64,000 nucleotides of DNA from Ligula intestinalis (GCA_036362985.1 JAYGXS010000004.1:15285884-15349883); one strand, 5' to 3'. Numbered from the stretch's first letter, positions 1 through 11,959 are shown. The notes: generated by a model not told the origin, from the sequence alone. A program made the numbers and translations.

Positions 1-247
1 TGTGGACAACCGGTTAATATGGACAAATGGCCTGGAACGGAGGTGTCCACATAAACCGGTAAAATGGCTCAGATGGACACAGGAGTGCCGGCTAGTCCTT
101 CGCTTAAGCGTGGCTGCGATTGCAGTGGACTGTGTACTGCCCCTCAGAACCTCATGGGCAATTGAAGCATACGCGAACAGTGATGATGCACGAAATGCGA
201 TAGCCATCCCATAGATTGAGAAGAAGTCATTTCGAGCACCGGAATCG

Positions 248-306
248 TGGTTTTATTTGCTTGGGCTTTCGAACTCTTGCGGGAGTCCATCGTCAGAGAT
301 AAAACC
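248..306 (-). ncRNA. Hammerhead ribozyme, PLE terminal-repeat type
   Basis: On the minus strand the core CUGACGA (position 7 may be any base) is followed by a stem II of GACUC and GAGUU around a small loop, then GAAA. An 8-bp outer stem I forms between GGTTTTAT (248-255) and ATAAAACC (299-306). This is a type I layout. The few bases after GAA read AGCC, whereas the two sister copies at 27431 and 63350 read AGCU, so stem III is probably weakened here. Hammerheads of this minimal kind are known from the terminal repeats of Penelope-like elements. The unit points away from the PLE reverse transcriptase at 587, as an inverted terminal fragment would. Confidence 0.6.
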
Positions 307-480
307 GTCACCGAAAGCAAACAACATTTATAGGGGGAAAGGACTAAGTAACCGTCAACGAGAATTGTCACAAGTTACACGGAAAGGAGTCAATTAACCG
401 TCAAAGAAAGCAAGCAACATACAAAGGGGGAGGCAATTAGCCGTCAACGAGAGCAAGCAAAACGTATAGGGGAAAGGTAG
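296..480. repeat. Degenerate short tandem repeat beside the hammerhead
   Basis: A degenerate unit containing ACCGTCAACGA, GCAAGCAACAT and a purine run AGGGGGAAAGG recurs near 303, 351, 392 and 440. The same unit appears once next to the hammerhead at 63350-63406 (63405-63450), so it belongs to the same terminal repeat. Confidence 0.55.
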
Positions 481-586
481 CAGGGAGGGAAGGAAGGAGG
501 GGCATGACCACCAGTGCCATGAGTCCGGAGATAGCCGCGCAGGGCAACATATGAAGGCGCCAGCTCGATGCATCGATTAACCAGGT

Positions 587-1440
587 TTGGCACGAGATTG
601 CTTGCACAGGAAACTTGATGAGCGGTTCAACGAAACCCAGATTCCACTTAAAATCAAAGCCCTCGTGACAATTTTTGAATTTTGTCAAAATACCTATTTC
701 CTCTTTGCTAGAACAACTTATGAACAAATCAGGGGAACTCTGATGGGCTCTCCAATTCCCGGTCTAATAGCAGAATTGGGTTTGCAGGAGCTGGAAAAGA
801 TTGCCTTCACCCAACAGCCCCCGATCTTTTGGCGCCAGTTCGTTGACGACACGTTGATTATCGTCAAAAGGAAGACGCTGCAGAGCTTCCATGATCTCCT
901 CAACTCGATTTCTTCCAGATATACAATTCACGCAGGAAGAAGAAAAGGATCAGTGGCTTCCTTTTCTCAACGTACTCGTCATGCGAACTCCCGACTGCAC
1001 AATAGAAACGAAGGTTTACAGAAAGGTGACGAACACCACACAGCTTCTCAGTTTTCACAGCACTCATCCGATGAATCGCAAACAAAGCTGTGTGAGAATG
1101 CTGTTCAAAAGAATCCAGACACTGCAGTAACTCGGAAGGAAGAGCACGTGAGGCTCGACATCTGCGCAACCAGTTTATGCAGAGCGGCTATCCTAAAGCC
1201 TTCATAAACAGATATCTACGTCCCCGCCCTCCAAGGACCCAAATAGAACCACCTCTCATGATTTGGCTTGCGCTGCCATATATCAAGGACGTGTCGGAAA
1301 CGACCGAGCGTATAACTGCAGAACTAGGCGTTGGAATCACACATCGTCACAAGGCTACAATGCACAGTCGGATCAAGAGGATCAAGGATCGGCTAAACCT
1401 CAGTTCTCCTTTCTGGCAATACAACATGCATTCCACGTGA
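587..1440 (+). pseudogene. Penelope-like element reverse transcriptase, frameshifted
   Basis: A reverse transcriptase of the PLE type, the enzyme that copies the element's RNA into DNA at the insertion site. The region around 740-790 carries the family block GTLMGSPIPGLIAE, and the catalytic box is FVDD at 839-850. The reading frame then changes near 912, continuing with PFLNVLV and VYRKVTNTT, and again near 1118, continuing with NQFMQSGYPKAFI and a linker ending IKDRL near 1395. Homology stops just before the expected GIY-YIG nuclease, which is missing. Two frameshifts and the truncated end make this a dead copy. The 5' end is also incomplete. Nearest relative in the window is the copy at 23085. 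Confidence 0.85.
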
Positions 1441-1810
1441 CGCTCGTTAACTTCAATTCCCCTTTTTTTCCTATTAGCTGATTGAATGTACGGCGCTTTA
1501 GTTGATCATCATTTACACTAAACTCTGATCCTTGCCGTTATGCCATATCGTTCCGTGAAAGTTCAAACTATTGTATGTTCTATCCGATATAAAACTCATC
1601 CAATGACAGGATGCAGTTTAGAAGCTGTCACAAAATGTATTGGCGTCAATAAATCCTATTGTTTACGCCTGTTTTAAATAAATACTATATGCATGAACAA
1701 CTAGCCGATTTTAGACAGGCAGCTAGGCTCGAAAAATGAGGCCAACGGCAGTACGGTATACTTACTTGTATTGGCTATATATTCCTCTCCAATTCCGGCA
1801 TGACAAGGAT
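1441..1810. other. Anonymous AT-rich spacer
   Basis: No coding frame, repeat or RNA signal was recognised between the end of the PLE and the first LTR. Confidence 0.5.
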
Positions 1811-2234
1811 TGTAGCGGGTCGTGCCTGCTTGACTAGCTCGCGTCGAAGTGCACTTTCCCAAACGCTAACTAATGTGCTTTCTCGACGTCTCGATCAGCC
1901 AATCATAGTTCTCGCATCTATGAGGCGAGGAATGAGGAGCTTGCACGCGTGCCCGACGCAAGTTGCCTCCCTGCCAAAAATCTCCAGGCCAACCTACGCA
2001 ATAAAAAATCTCCCTCTATCTGTCCTCTGGCCCGACCACTCTAAGACCTCACTAGGCCCGATCAACCTACTGATCGGACGTATCTCTCTCAAGTCAATCT
2101 TTTCTCCTCTTCCGTTGTGCACACAATAAACTCTTCCATCTACTCTGGCCTTTACTGACTTCTCTCCTCTCCACCAAGTAGCCATGGTCTGAAGATCGCA
2201 GTTGCACGGTTAGACTCACTTAACTCCCTGCGAT
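1811..2234 (+). repeat. 5' LTR
   Basis: It starts TGTAGCGGG and ends CTGCGAT. Polyadenylation-type AATAAA motifs lie at 2000 and 2125. It is nearly identical to the copy at 2986, with scattered substitutions and a 1-bp length difference, which suggests a fairly recent insertion. Confidence 0.85.
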
Positions 2235-2236
2235 AT

Positions 2237-2255
2237 TGGTGACTTTCCAACGTGA
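2237..2255 (+). promoter_or_regulatory. Degenerate primer-binding site
   Basis: TTGGTGAC directly follows the 5' LTR and CGTGAGATGAAC follows a few bases later. The intact version at 41123 reads TGGTGACCCCGACGTGAT, which by recollection is complementary to the 3' end of eukaryotic tRNA-Trp. Here the middle of the site is altered, so priming may be impaired. Confidence 0.6.
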
Positions 2256-2968
2256 GATGAACACTCAACTTCTGATCTGGCTGAGCTCAATCATCATCAA
2301 ACCTCCCTCGCCTTCGATTGAATTGCTCCTGTGTCATCTGATGTGACCGCGATATGGAGACTTTCTGCACCGACATCATGTCGTGAAGCGAGGTCGAGAT
2401 CTTCAACCGCTCACAACTTCTGATGTGGCCTGCCTTCCCTGCGTAGTTGCTGACTTTCCGACCTGTCCCAAAGCAGTTTCCTGCGTATTTGGCGATTTAT
2501 GTACATGTCCCTACGTATTTGGTGATTGGCATTCGCGACTTACTGCTGATAGCCCACTCAGCTCAGGTCATGGTTACTTTCCAATCCAAAATAGATGTCC
2601 CCTTATGAGTGTCAGCACCCAGATCTCCTTCTCAATCTCCACCCTCCCTTCTACTGCCAACAATTCTTCTGGTTCAATTCATACTGATACGGCATACTGA
2701 TTTGCTGTTGAAGTTCAACCCAGCCAATCAGGCTCCCTCCCACGTAGTTGAGATGCCCAATCTCTTACGACATGCCGATGCACGTGTAGTCGAGAAATTT
2801 CCCCCTACCGCTGACCCAGTTGCCCACGCGGACGCGAGCTGACCTTTCCTCCCCCCAAGCGGCACTGGCGGCACTAACCCGCCTCTCGAAACCTCATCTT
2901 GGTACGTATCTCTCACACCTAAGTTAAGGATTCTTCGTCCACTCGAATTCTTTCAGTTTCCTCATTAC

Positions 2969-2985
2969 GGTCTCCGGGGGAGTAC
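2969..2985 (+). promoter_or_regulatory. Polypurine-tract-like sequence
   Basis: A purine-rich stretch with CGGGGGAGTAC abuts the 3' LTR, where plus-strand DNA synthesis is normally primed. Confidence 0.5.
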
Positions 2986-3410
2986 TGTAGCGGGTCATGC
3001 CTGCTTGACTGGCTCGAGTCGAAGTGCACTTTCCCAAACGCTCACCGATGTGCTTTCTCGATGTCTCGATCAGTCAATCATAGTTCTCGCATCTATGAGG
3101 CGATGAATGAGGAGCTTGCACGCGTGCCCGACGCAAGTTGCCTCTCTGCCCAAAATCTCCAGGCCGACCTACCCAATAAAAGATCTCCCTCCATCTCTCC
3201 TCTGGCCCGACCACTGTAAGACCTCACTTGGGCCCGATCAATCTACTGATCGGACGTATCTCTCTCAAGTCAATCTATTCTCCTCTTCCGTTGTGCACAC
3301 AATAAACTCTCTCATCTACTCTGGCCTTCACCGACTTCTCTCCTCTCCACCAAGTAGCCATGGTCTGAAGATCGCAGTTGCCCGGTTAGACGCACTTAAC
3401 CCCCTGCGAT
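2986..3410 (+). repeat. 3' LTR
   Basis: This is the second copy of the LTR, with the same TGTAG start and CTGCGAT end, and AATAAA motifs at 3175 and 3299. Confidence 0.85.
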
Positions 3411-4027
3411 AGGCTTTCTCGAAGGAAGCGCACTGATCTTGTCTAAAATTAAGCAGCCTTTACTATTTTCAACCACAGGGCGGGTAGGTAGGTGAAGAAG
3501 TCCAAAGGTTCCTCTTTCACAACCTCGTAATTACAACGCAGGTCCCACGAATAAGACAGTTTCCCTGAAGAGAGGAGACCAAGAAACTGCCAGCTTTAAA
3601 TCTTATAGGACACAGTCCATCGAAGCAAGAAAGAAAATGTTTGCCCGAAGTCGACTGGTGTAAATCTACAGAAAAGAGAGTAGACTGTACTAATTCGCTG
3701 CACTTCTCTGACCGATGCGGGTGAAAAGACAATTTGCAGCGGTACTCAGGCCAGATGCTTCAAACAAAATTACAGAATATGGTTTTAAATTTGCAAAACT
3801 TTCAATCGAAGATTTCCGAAGATAAACTGGCGGACAAAGGTGTGTTTTTGCTAACTTATTGTCAGGCCTTTACATTTATAAGGTAATTAGACAGGAGTTT
3901 CCTTGGTAGCGCCTGTATGTTCTTATTTGGGCAAAATTAGCTTATGTAGCCCCACTCATATACCCTTAGTCCCAGCATTTTCTCTTTTAAAACAGTGGTT
4001 ATAGAAAAGGAAATTCCTGCCGGTAAT

Positions 4028-4500
4028 CAATTAAATAATCTACGCGGGTTGCTATAAAAAGATAATGCGAATGTCAGGGGAGATGGGAGGGTGAGGAATC
4101 CTGATCGAAAATCTGGTCAGCGTTCGAAAGGACTGGTAGCCGAGAAAAGGCTTAAACTGTGAGAAGTTTGATAAGCGGCTTTCCGCCATGGTAACTGCGG
4201 TGCCACGATGGAGTGCATTTGGGTGCGCCTGACCGGTAGGCCTAGCCCAATGGCAGTACCCAACAGATGTTGTCATCAGGCTACGCCGACCGGTCCGGCG
4301 TGTCCAAAAGAACGCCGTCGTGGCACCGCAGTTACCATGGCCGAAGCCGCTAAACCAACAGCTCACAGCTTGTCACTTCTCTCGGCTACCCGTCCTCCCT
4401 AACGTTGATCAGATTTTTGACCACAATTCACTCCCCCCCCCATACACCTCCCTGCCAACCACACTCATTTTTCTACCAACTCGCATTGTTTATTTAGTTA
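4028..4500. repeat. Long imperfect inverted repeat (foldback or MITE-like element)
   Basis: Two arms of ~210-225 bp are reverse complements of each other around a centre near 4264. Matching blocks include GGTAACTGCGGTGCCACGA (4188-4206 on the plus strand and on the minus strand of the right arm), GTAGCCGAGA, and an outer block ATAATCTACGCGGGTTG against CAACTCGCATTGTTTAT. The short frames inside are products of the palindrome, not genes. No transposase is present. It could be a foldback/MITE unit or a joined pair of inverted repeats; no target duplication could be fixed. Confidence 0.75.
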
Positions 4501-4669
4501 AAAGCGATATAAGTTTAAAGGTCTGTCGATAATTTATCGACAAAAAACGTATTTTCGCCAATTTATCTTCTGGAATACGGTTTTGTTTTCCAACTCGAAT
4601 ACAAACGACCGTAAATAAAGCGTCTTTGTGGAGCTACTGCTAAGGTTGCATTTAAAAACCCTCTTATTC

Positions 4670-4755
4670 GGCGATGATACCCAGGTAAACATTTAAGTAG
4701 GCAAACTTATGCTTTCATCTATTCATCCTCAGGCCCGAACAGTAAAATAAGGGAG
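4670..4755 (-). repeat. PLE-associated repeat block with hammerhead-like core
   Basis: On the minus strand this block reads CCTGAGGATGAAT, then GATGAAAGC, and finishes GGGTATCATCGCC. A related block lies at 33345-33440 with CCTGATGATGAAT, TCGAAAACGTTC and GGGTATCATCGC. Both lie beside PLE coding debris. The CUGANGA and GAAA boxes are present, but no convincing stem II can be drawn, so a ribozyme is only possible. Confidence 0.35.
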
Positions 4756-4808
4756 GATAGAATAGCAAAAAATGTTGACATCCAATAAACACTAAGTATA
4801 CGAATCCT

Positions 4809-5135
4809 GAAACCATTTGGGCTCATAAACCGGAGTCAACCATTAGACAGCAGATCGTGAGAGTAAAAGACCCGCTACCAGTGACAGAAGAATCGACCTT
4901 GGTCTACATAATACCATGCCAAGACTGCAATACAAGGTATATTGGTGAAACGGTCAGACGGCTTAGCACAAGGTTGCATTAGCATCAGCTTGCAATCAAC
5001 CGCAAGGATAAGCTGCCTATGGTCTATGATCAAGTACAGCAAAAAAAAACACACGTTTGCATTTGCGAAAACAAAGGTAGTAGGCCGAGCTAATGACAAG
5101 ATGGCCAGATTGCTGCTAAAAAGTTGGACCTCGAC
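4809..5135 (+). pseudogene. Penelope-like element linker and GIY-YIG endonuclease fragment
   Basis: One frame gives a PLE linker (HKPESTIR, then KDPLP at about 4870) followed by the nuclease start VYIIPCQDCNTRYIGET at about 4899-4950, which holds the paired cysteines and the YIG box. A stop codon follows near 4979. A 9-base A run at 5040 shifts the frame, after which HTFAFAKTKVVGRA and LLLKSW complete the usual C-terminal part of the domain. GIY-YIG endonucleases nick target DNA for PLE insertion. The reverse transcriptase is absent, so this is a 5'-truncated, inactive copy. Its closest relative here is 35022-35372. Confidence 0.8.
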
Positions 5136-5433
5136 TAGCTTACTATGCAGAGCTAGATACTTTTATCCCGTCTACCCAGTGCTCCGCAAAAAACCATCAC
5201 CTGCTTAGAGCGGAGTAATAGGTTGGGCGGAGAAAGATACACAGGGCCGGCAGCCGAGAGCAAAGAGGGTGGGAACGCTAATGAGACATAAAAAAATCGA
5301 CTTGACACACCTCATGGAAGCGCCCGCGAGGGCGTGAGCAATTCATATTTGTACAATCGATTAACCCGTGAGCATTTGACTTCAGACAAGCGTTTGGACA
5401 CAGTTACTGTACACTAGCAAGAGAACAATGATG

Positions 5434-5480
5434 ACGCTCTGATGATGAAAGCGAGAAGGCTTTTGAAACTTCAGCCAAAA
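5434..5480 (+). ncRNA. Hammerhead-like motif, probably degenerate
   Basis: CUGAUGA (5439-5445) is followed by a possible 6-bp stem II (GAAAGC with GCUUUU) and GAAA (5465-5468). GCU before the core can pair with AGC after ACUUC as a 3-bp stem I. No long outer stem I was found, and the stem III bases ACUU are not self-complementary. Confidence 0.35.
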
Positions 5481-5489
5481 TACAATTAG

Positions 5490-8400
5490 ATACCAGAAAC
5501 TATCCCTTTTTCTTTTCCCTTGGATGATGAAGATAATGAATTTAACTATATCCAGAATATAGTGCTGAGTAGTTAAAAAATGCGTTTGTGAATTCCTGCT
5601 TTTTTTTTCTTGATTTTGCTTCAGCATCACATGTGATTGATCTAGTTTTCTTCTATACCTGTACCTCCTCCTTTCCTCAGTAAGTCGTATTCATGCACAG
5701 AAGTCAACCAAACGTCTGCATAACCTTTGGACCGCCTAATACGAATCGGTCTTCATAGTGTGATTTTATTCTTTCCGTTAGTCGACCAGCTGTTGCTAAA
5801 AAAAATCATGTTTAGTTAAACTCGAGCTACCGTTGAAAAACCGTTCGAAGTTATGGCAATTAATCGATTGAAAAAGGCATAGGGTTTTTACTCTGCCAAC
5901 ATATACTTTATTGGACGCTCCATTAACTCAATAAAACGACAAGACTAGACGATATTACATGCGCATTTCTTGAGATTAAAATTGCTTACTACTATATATT
6001 TGACCAGGGCTTGCAACGCTTTAAAGTAAGAACATCATTAAGGAAATGCATTCCTTGTCAATCATGAGAGCGAGTGATGAGCTGACTTTAGACAGCTTCC
6101 ACTCACATATGTCAGATGCCTGTGGATATAACGACATTATATAATTAGGCACACTTAAGCCACACGTCCATAGGCTATATTTACACCGAAGTTGGACTAG
6201 AGTGCGCGAAAATAGAACTGAGTAGACTATGCTAAACCAAAAATTCGAGAAATATATCGTCTATTTGCTGAAAGCGTAAGGTCAACAAATCCTTCCAACC
6301 ATGACTGGGTATACTCTATAGATCGTGTCATTAAAATATCAGTCTACTGCACATTACTACCAATAAATTGAACGATAAACCAAAATATGTAAAAATTTAC
6401 CGCCCAAACCTCGTTTCTGCATAATTTTTGCTTCAGTTGAAAGGATTTTTAGACCTTTCGTTCAGATATCAGTTTGTTATGACGATAGACAAACTGAGTA
6501 TCGCCAAAATTGCCGCAAGACGAACTATCAACACAACGATCTTCATATGCCGCACGCTTCGTTTTATTTTATTTCAGTCTGAGCTAGAATTTATCATAAA
6601 ATTGTTCGATAGGTTACAAATAAAGATATGTAAGAACGCTATCTCTCAAACTTTAAAATGAAATTAGAAATGTGGTATTTGAACTTGAAAAAAGGCCAAA
6701 GTATGCTTCAAACTGTTGTAATGGTGACTTATTTTTGGTGTCACCGTTGATTAAGGCCCATTGACGTCGCCAAGGTAGAACAAAATAAGGAGGACTTTTT
6801 GTGTACGAAACCCGGAGTGGATTGTTCAGGCAGTAGTTGCCGCTGCTTGACCTCCAGCGCGCTGAATGTCCTCCCTTTGGCATTGTGAACAGCGGTACGG
6901 TATCCTCGCAGTCCGTCTGCAACTCACTGTCCGAGAGTTAAAAATGGCTAGTAAGTGATTGCCAAGCACGCTCGCTTGTGGCCTTTTTGGGCGCAGTGGG
7001 ATAAGGTCAACCTTCCGTGATGGACGTAAGTGGCCGTTATGGAACTGCGATCAATTGGCACGTACAAAGGTTCGCTTGCGTGTGTGTCCGGGTTAAGGTC
7101 ATGGCTCGAGCATAAACCAGCGAAGGCTTATTACCTTAAATGCAGTCCTCATTGTCAAAGGAATCATTGTGGCAGTCGGCAGCAAGCACGACGCCTTATA
7201 TGAGCCTGCAAGGGTGCTAGCCTTTGATCAGACTACATTCCTAACATAAATACTGTTGAGGTCTTTAAGACACATTAAGATGTCACCGTTTGAATGAGCT
7301 TATATCTTCTTTTGTACAGTAACCATACTATTTTAAAAACAAATGGCAACACAAGCAGTATAGCATTTTCCATTGTCTACAGATATAATAATGTTAATTA
7401 ATTAATGTACAAAGGCATATTCTGACATTAAACTACGTCGTTGTAAAACTTAATTTGGGAAAGGGGTTTGTTTTGTTGAAAAAATTCTCGGAAATCGAAA
7501 GCTGGTTTATATCCGAAAACTGCCAATTCTCAAGCGACGTTTTTCAGTCAGATGGAATGCGTTTACCAAACGAATGCAAGAAATATACGTTTTGTAAATG
7601 TTTTTAAGAAATATAATTAAATATAGAAGTGCATCAAAAATCAGTGATTAAAGAGCAACACAACTAAGGTAGTCCTTTTTAATTTGTGTGTTTATGTCAG
7701 GCAGCCGGAGGAGGTTCATTAAAAGCCAGCAGTGACTAAAATGTCCTGACTGCTTGCATCAGAAACACATATCAGAATTTTCCTTAACGGTTTCAGAGAT
7801 CGCGCATCCACCGTAATAAAGAGACCTTTGTAGAAATTAAGTTATTCGACTTACTAATTTAACTCTGTACTTCTGCGTAAAAATCTAGGCAAAAACCCTT
7901 GAGAGCGGGAGGCCTGGGATGTATCCTGATTACCGGACGAAAATGGGCATGTTGGTTTAATCTTGGCACTGCGATGCATGCATGCGTGGTCGCATGGCGA
8001 CGACAATGAAAAATCGCGAGGTGTCATCATCAGTGAGAGTCTCGCTCGATGATTAACCAGCTCGGTTGCACAAGCATCTGGCGTCGGCGCCTCATTGGCA
8101 GGTGATGACCAACGATTCAAAAATGGGCCTTTCTTATAGATTAGAGTGTTCCATTTCCTACTGTTGTCACCCACAAGGACACACCAGAATAAGGCACTTT
8201 CACTCACCTGTAATTCTGTCGGAGGCCACTTTTATGCACAAATGTTTTGTAATTGAAATACCTTCATATTAAACTTTTCACAATTCCAGCCAGCTTAACC
8301 TACAGTTTTCGAGGGCCGCGTAATGCTATATCATTTTGTAAATGAAAATTTTATAATCCAGGCGAAAAGAGTACGGAGGATAAGAGAAAATTTGAGTGTA

Positions 8401-11180
8401 CTTTCAGCAAGTTATAATTTCCTGTTTCGATATGCCTTTCTTTAAAAAATCCAGCAGAAAATCAATACATTAGAAAAAGAAAGGTGTCCATTTTTCGTCT
8501 TGGCCTATTACCCAAACATCGGTAGAAGGTTGAAGTTATTTTAATATATGATGGTACGATCTCGAATATAAACGCAGAGTAAAACCACATTTTGTGCGAT
8601 ATGTAGACCACGTGTAACAGCAAACAAAGAATAAATTTCAGTAAAAGGTAGTTACCTTCTAATATATTTAATTATACAGTATGTCATTTTGCTGCATGCA
8701 AGAATCATGACGAAAATTAACTTGGCAACTAAACATACATTTGGTAACTTTATTTTGAACCTCTGAAGAGAGGTTATCCAGCGAATATCTTTTAGTTAGA
8801 AAAACAACCGTTTAAGTTAAGCTTATTCATGGTAATATGCATACAACTTTGACGAAATTTGGTGTCATCTCATATCAAAGGCATTTCATATGTTATCAAG
8901 TAATGCAGAAGCAAACGCTGGCCGAATATGCATTGTAATATGCAAGAAGCCGAAATTGTTGACCGAAATTATTCAGATGCAAGTGAGGCCAAATGAGGCT
9001 ACTTTCAGATAGAATGAAGGATTTATGCTTCAAAAATTATGTTTAGCGAATCTGTGAGGTTTTAGCACAAAACACAGTACAAATAGGTTTTGGTCACATT
9101 TTGGTGAAACACATCGCCTACATGGCCAGCCTTTTTGCATTTGCAGGCTTGTGATAGATCTTGGAATAATTCATTATAGTGAAAAATAATCCATTATAAG
9201 AGAAGGTTAGGGCTTTAAGTAACAGTCAAATTAAATACATATCTTCAGGTAAATGAAGGAATTTGTAAAAGGTCTCTAATTTCGTTCTATAATTACCTTG
9301 GAAAAAGATAAAATGCACAGAAATTCGGCATCCAAATATCCAATTAAAGCACTTTTTTAAATTATACCAACTTTAGAAATTGTTTGCGTAAATGTAAGCA
9401 GTACCAATTTCTTAATTTTGTTTGACAGTGTGGTTTTCTGTTTTGAGGTTTTTCTAAATATGATCAACATGGGCAGCTTCAAAAAAATTAACATCCAAAA
9501 ACGTATATTATTTGGTAAAAAGTCTGGACGTTTGTCATATTTTAAAGGTTTTCATGTAATTATCGAACAGAACCTCAGTTCATGGACGAACACATGAAGG
9601 CACTGAAAATGTTCGAAATTATGTCAGAATTAAAATGACGATATTAAATAAATAGTTATTTATCAATCGTATCATGCATAAAAATGTTGAATAAAAAATA
9701 TTTCATATGCACAAAATGCTTCTATAAGTAATCAACGTTAAAAAAATAATTTTAATTTATTTTTTCTAATAAAAAGCTATTTTTACGCATCCGAAACTTG
9801 AGGGTTATCAGGAAAATGTAATTTTTTACATACGCTTAGGACTTTTTATACTTATTTTAACTACTAAGCGTGCCTAATGCTGTTCATTTTTAAGATTCTA
9901 ATATTTTGTAAATGCGTTAACGCCGGTGTGCGTGTCATGATCAAACGTTTACAAATTTAGGCATTTTGCATGCAGTGCTCGACATACTGTATATATGTAT
10001 TGCTGTAGATTAGTATAGGTTATACATTCTGAGCTTCATAATTCAAAAAGAAAGATGTGCTCCGAAAAAGGCAAGTTTTACTTGTGAATTGTCAACATCA
10101 ACCCATCCACTATCCATTTTTCGCCTCTGCACACAGAGAGCCTTAGTTATTCTGCTCCCAAAAACAAACCATGGCTCCCACTTACATGTCAGTGGTCTAG
10201 CTGCCTGCTGCATAACATATCTAGTGTAATTTTCTTACTTTTTATTTTGTCACAAGTAAAACTTTACTTTTTCAAGCGAACTCTTCCTTTTCATATATTA
10301 GTGGTGGAGTAAGAAGAGTTACTTTTGATGGAGATGCCAAATTTGCCCAAACTCCTACTGAATAAAAGTCCACGGAAAGATGGGGATATGACCCGTATTC
10401 ATTTCGCTCAAGCCGAGCTGAAATTTGTTGTTCTGCCAAGTGGGCAGATAGAAAACACCATCTTTCCTTTTGACTTTACATTTCCAAGTTAAGAATGTGG
10501 TTGACTAAGATCCAGTTTAGTGATAATCTGAATCAGTTTTTAAAACCGCAATTAAATGTGTGTTTTGCGCGGTAATGCAAGCTGTCAAGCAAGCCAAGTG
10601 TTTTGTGTCCTGCAAATGGCAGCATAGGCGCTTGCAAATTTCACGCGGATACAATCACTGCAGACGAAATTCGGCTGAAGTCGAAATCATTTTTGACAGA
10701 AAATTATGCTATCAGATTATGAGAAAAAAAGCGCTGTTATAGTGACTTTTTATCCACTCCGCAGGTTTTAATATTTACACCCTTTCTCATGAATAATATT
10801 TACTCTTGACATCATGATTTCAAATAATTTAGAGTAAGTCACTCAAGTCCTTTCAGCATAAAAAATAAGTTTTCAGTGAATTTTGCTGGCATGGAAGATG
10901 AGTGAGGTGACCTGTTCCTGCAAAGCAAGAGAACTAAGAATAATCTACATCATTGTAAATGTTCAAATAATCTCTTATTAAAAAAACATAAGGTCCAAAT
11001 GTCAGGTGTTACTGGACACACCGAGGAATATTATCTTAAGGGCCGAAGTTCTATTTACATTCCAATGTTAATTTTTACCGGCTTGGTTATAACCAACAGC
11101 ATCCAGTGGAATTTGTCCCTAAGTTACACACGGCTGTATAAATTTATCTTCCTGAGATATTTACCCTGTTTTTAAAAGCC
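5490..11180. other. Long AT-rich region with no recognised gene
   Basis: Only short, low-complexity open frames occur, none longer than about 120 codons and none resembling a known family. A slightly more GC-rich patch at 6690-7210 lacks any feature I can name. Intronic or intergenic DNA is likely. Confidence 0.5.
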
Positions 11181-11189
11181 TTCACCTTT

Positions 11190-11600
11190 GGTATCCTCTC
11201 AAGGGGCCGCATGGGAGTTGCACTGGACCAACACGGGGTTGCTGCAAGGGTACGGCGGGCGCTATTTGAGTTGCAGAGCACAGCGCGAGGGACAGTTAAC
11301 AGGCTACGGGTGTGGCGAACGTTTACCAGGGGACAGGCGATGGCGAGGCAGGGCTAAGTCAAACAAACAGTGACACCCTAGGTGCAGACATTCAAAAAGC
11401 AGAGCAGATCGCGAGCAGTGGTTACAAGACGGCTGGTACGGTGAGCCGTCACCACCTAGAAACGCGAACTATGCAAAGCGGCTCAGACTGGATTGGCAGA
11501 CTATGCCCGCAGACGAGATAAGTGGCATATAACGAGAGCCAGGAGCCAGAGTATTCACTCTCTGAATGTAGATAGACGAGATAACTATCTGAAATCTAAG
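11190..11600 (+). other. GC-richer anonymous patch
   Basis: This patch is distinctly richer in G and C than its flanks. One plus frame begins GVALDQHGVAARVRRALFEL but is soon broken by stops. It could be decayed coding DNA or part of the repeat that includes the tRNA-like sequence 270 bp further on. The family is not recognised. Confidence 0.25.
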
Positions 11601-11873
11601 ATCACAAACAAACCTCTCCGATGAATGCCCTTTCTCTTTCTGATAAACCACTTTGGAATCGAATTTTCACTACTGTTTAAATTGCCCTTCGGTAACAATT
11701 GCCGACCACGGCGAGGGTCATGGCTGCGAGCATAGGCGCGGCTTCAACTGCACCAGACATTGATGCCCTTGAAAAGACACATACATCGGAATGCTCAAGA
11801 TGTAGTACAGATGTTATTAGGTTGGTTTGGCAGAGTTGCTTAATTTGAGTTGCCCCAAGTGTGCAAAACTGTA

Positions 11874-11953
11874 GGCGTTTAGCGGGATTTGAACCCGCGG
11901 ATCCGAGAAAGCCTTTGCCGGAGGCCAATGATCTACCGCTAAGCTACAAACAC
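11874..11953 (-). tRNA. tRNA-like sequence (tRNA pseudogene or SINE head)
   Basis: On the minus strand an A-box-like TAGCTTAGCGGTAGA and a perfect-looking B box GGTTCAAATCC sit at tRNA spacing. Ends GTGTTTG and TAAACGC pair over 7 bp (two G-U), and the T arm GCGGG/CCCGC is perfect. The anticodon region is irregular: a 5-bp stem GGCCT/AGGCT would place GGC in the loop, but only with extra bases between the D and anticodon arms. D-arm pairing is also imperfect. A functional tRNA is therefore unlikely; a pol III promoter of a SINE fits better. The minus-strand sequence after it, to about 11690, may be the SINE body. Confidence 0.5.
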
Positions 11954-11959
11954 CCGCTT

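Larger units (their letters stand above)
2235..2985 (+). other. LTR-element interior with short internal repeats
   Basis: No long open frame is present. Between about 2405 and 2545 a motif of the form CTGCGTAGTTG or CTGCGTATTTGG followed by TGACTT recurs three times. It echoes the LTR/primer-site junction (CTGCGATATTGGTGACTTTCC), so the interior may have grown by duplication of that junction. Confidence 0.5.
1811..3410 (+). mobile_element. Compact LTR retroelement lacking pol
   Basis: Two direct repeats of ~425 bp (1811-2234 and 2986-3410) flank a 751-bp interior. The interior starts with a tRNA-primer-like site and ends with a purine-rich tract, in the order found in Ty3/gypsy-type elements. 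It has no protease, reverse transcriptase or integrase frame. Part of it (about 2250-2400) resembles the leader and gag start of the LTR fragment at 41140-41300. The flanks AGGAT (1806-1810) and AGGCT (3411-3415) could be an imperfect 5-bp target duplication. The element is too long for a classical TRIM and is best called a non-autonomous or internally deleted gypsy-like element. The plus orientation follows from the primer site and purine tract. Confidence 0.85.

Noticed and set aside
4052..4402. Overlapping frames on both strands
   Set aside because: Produced by the inverted repeat; the peptides mirror each other.
11874..11953. Functional tRNA-Ala(GGC)
   Set aside because: The anticodon arm fits only with extra bases after the D arm, the base before the anticodon is C rather than U, and D-stem pairing is broken.
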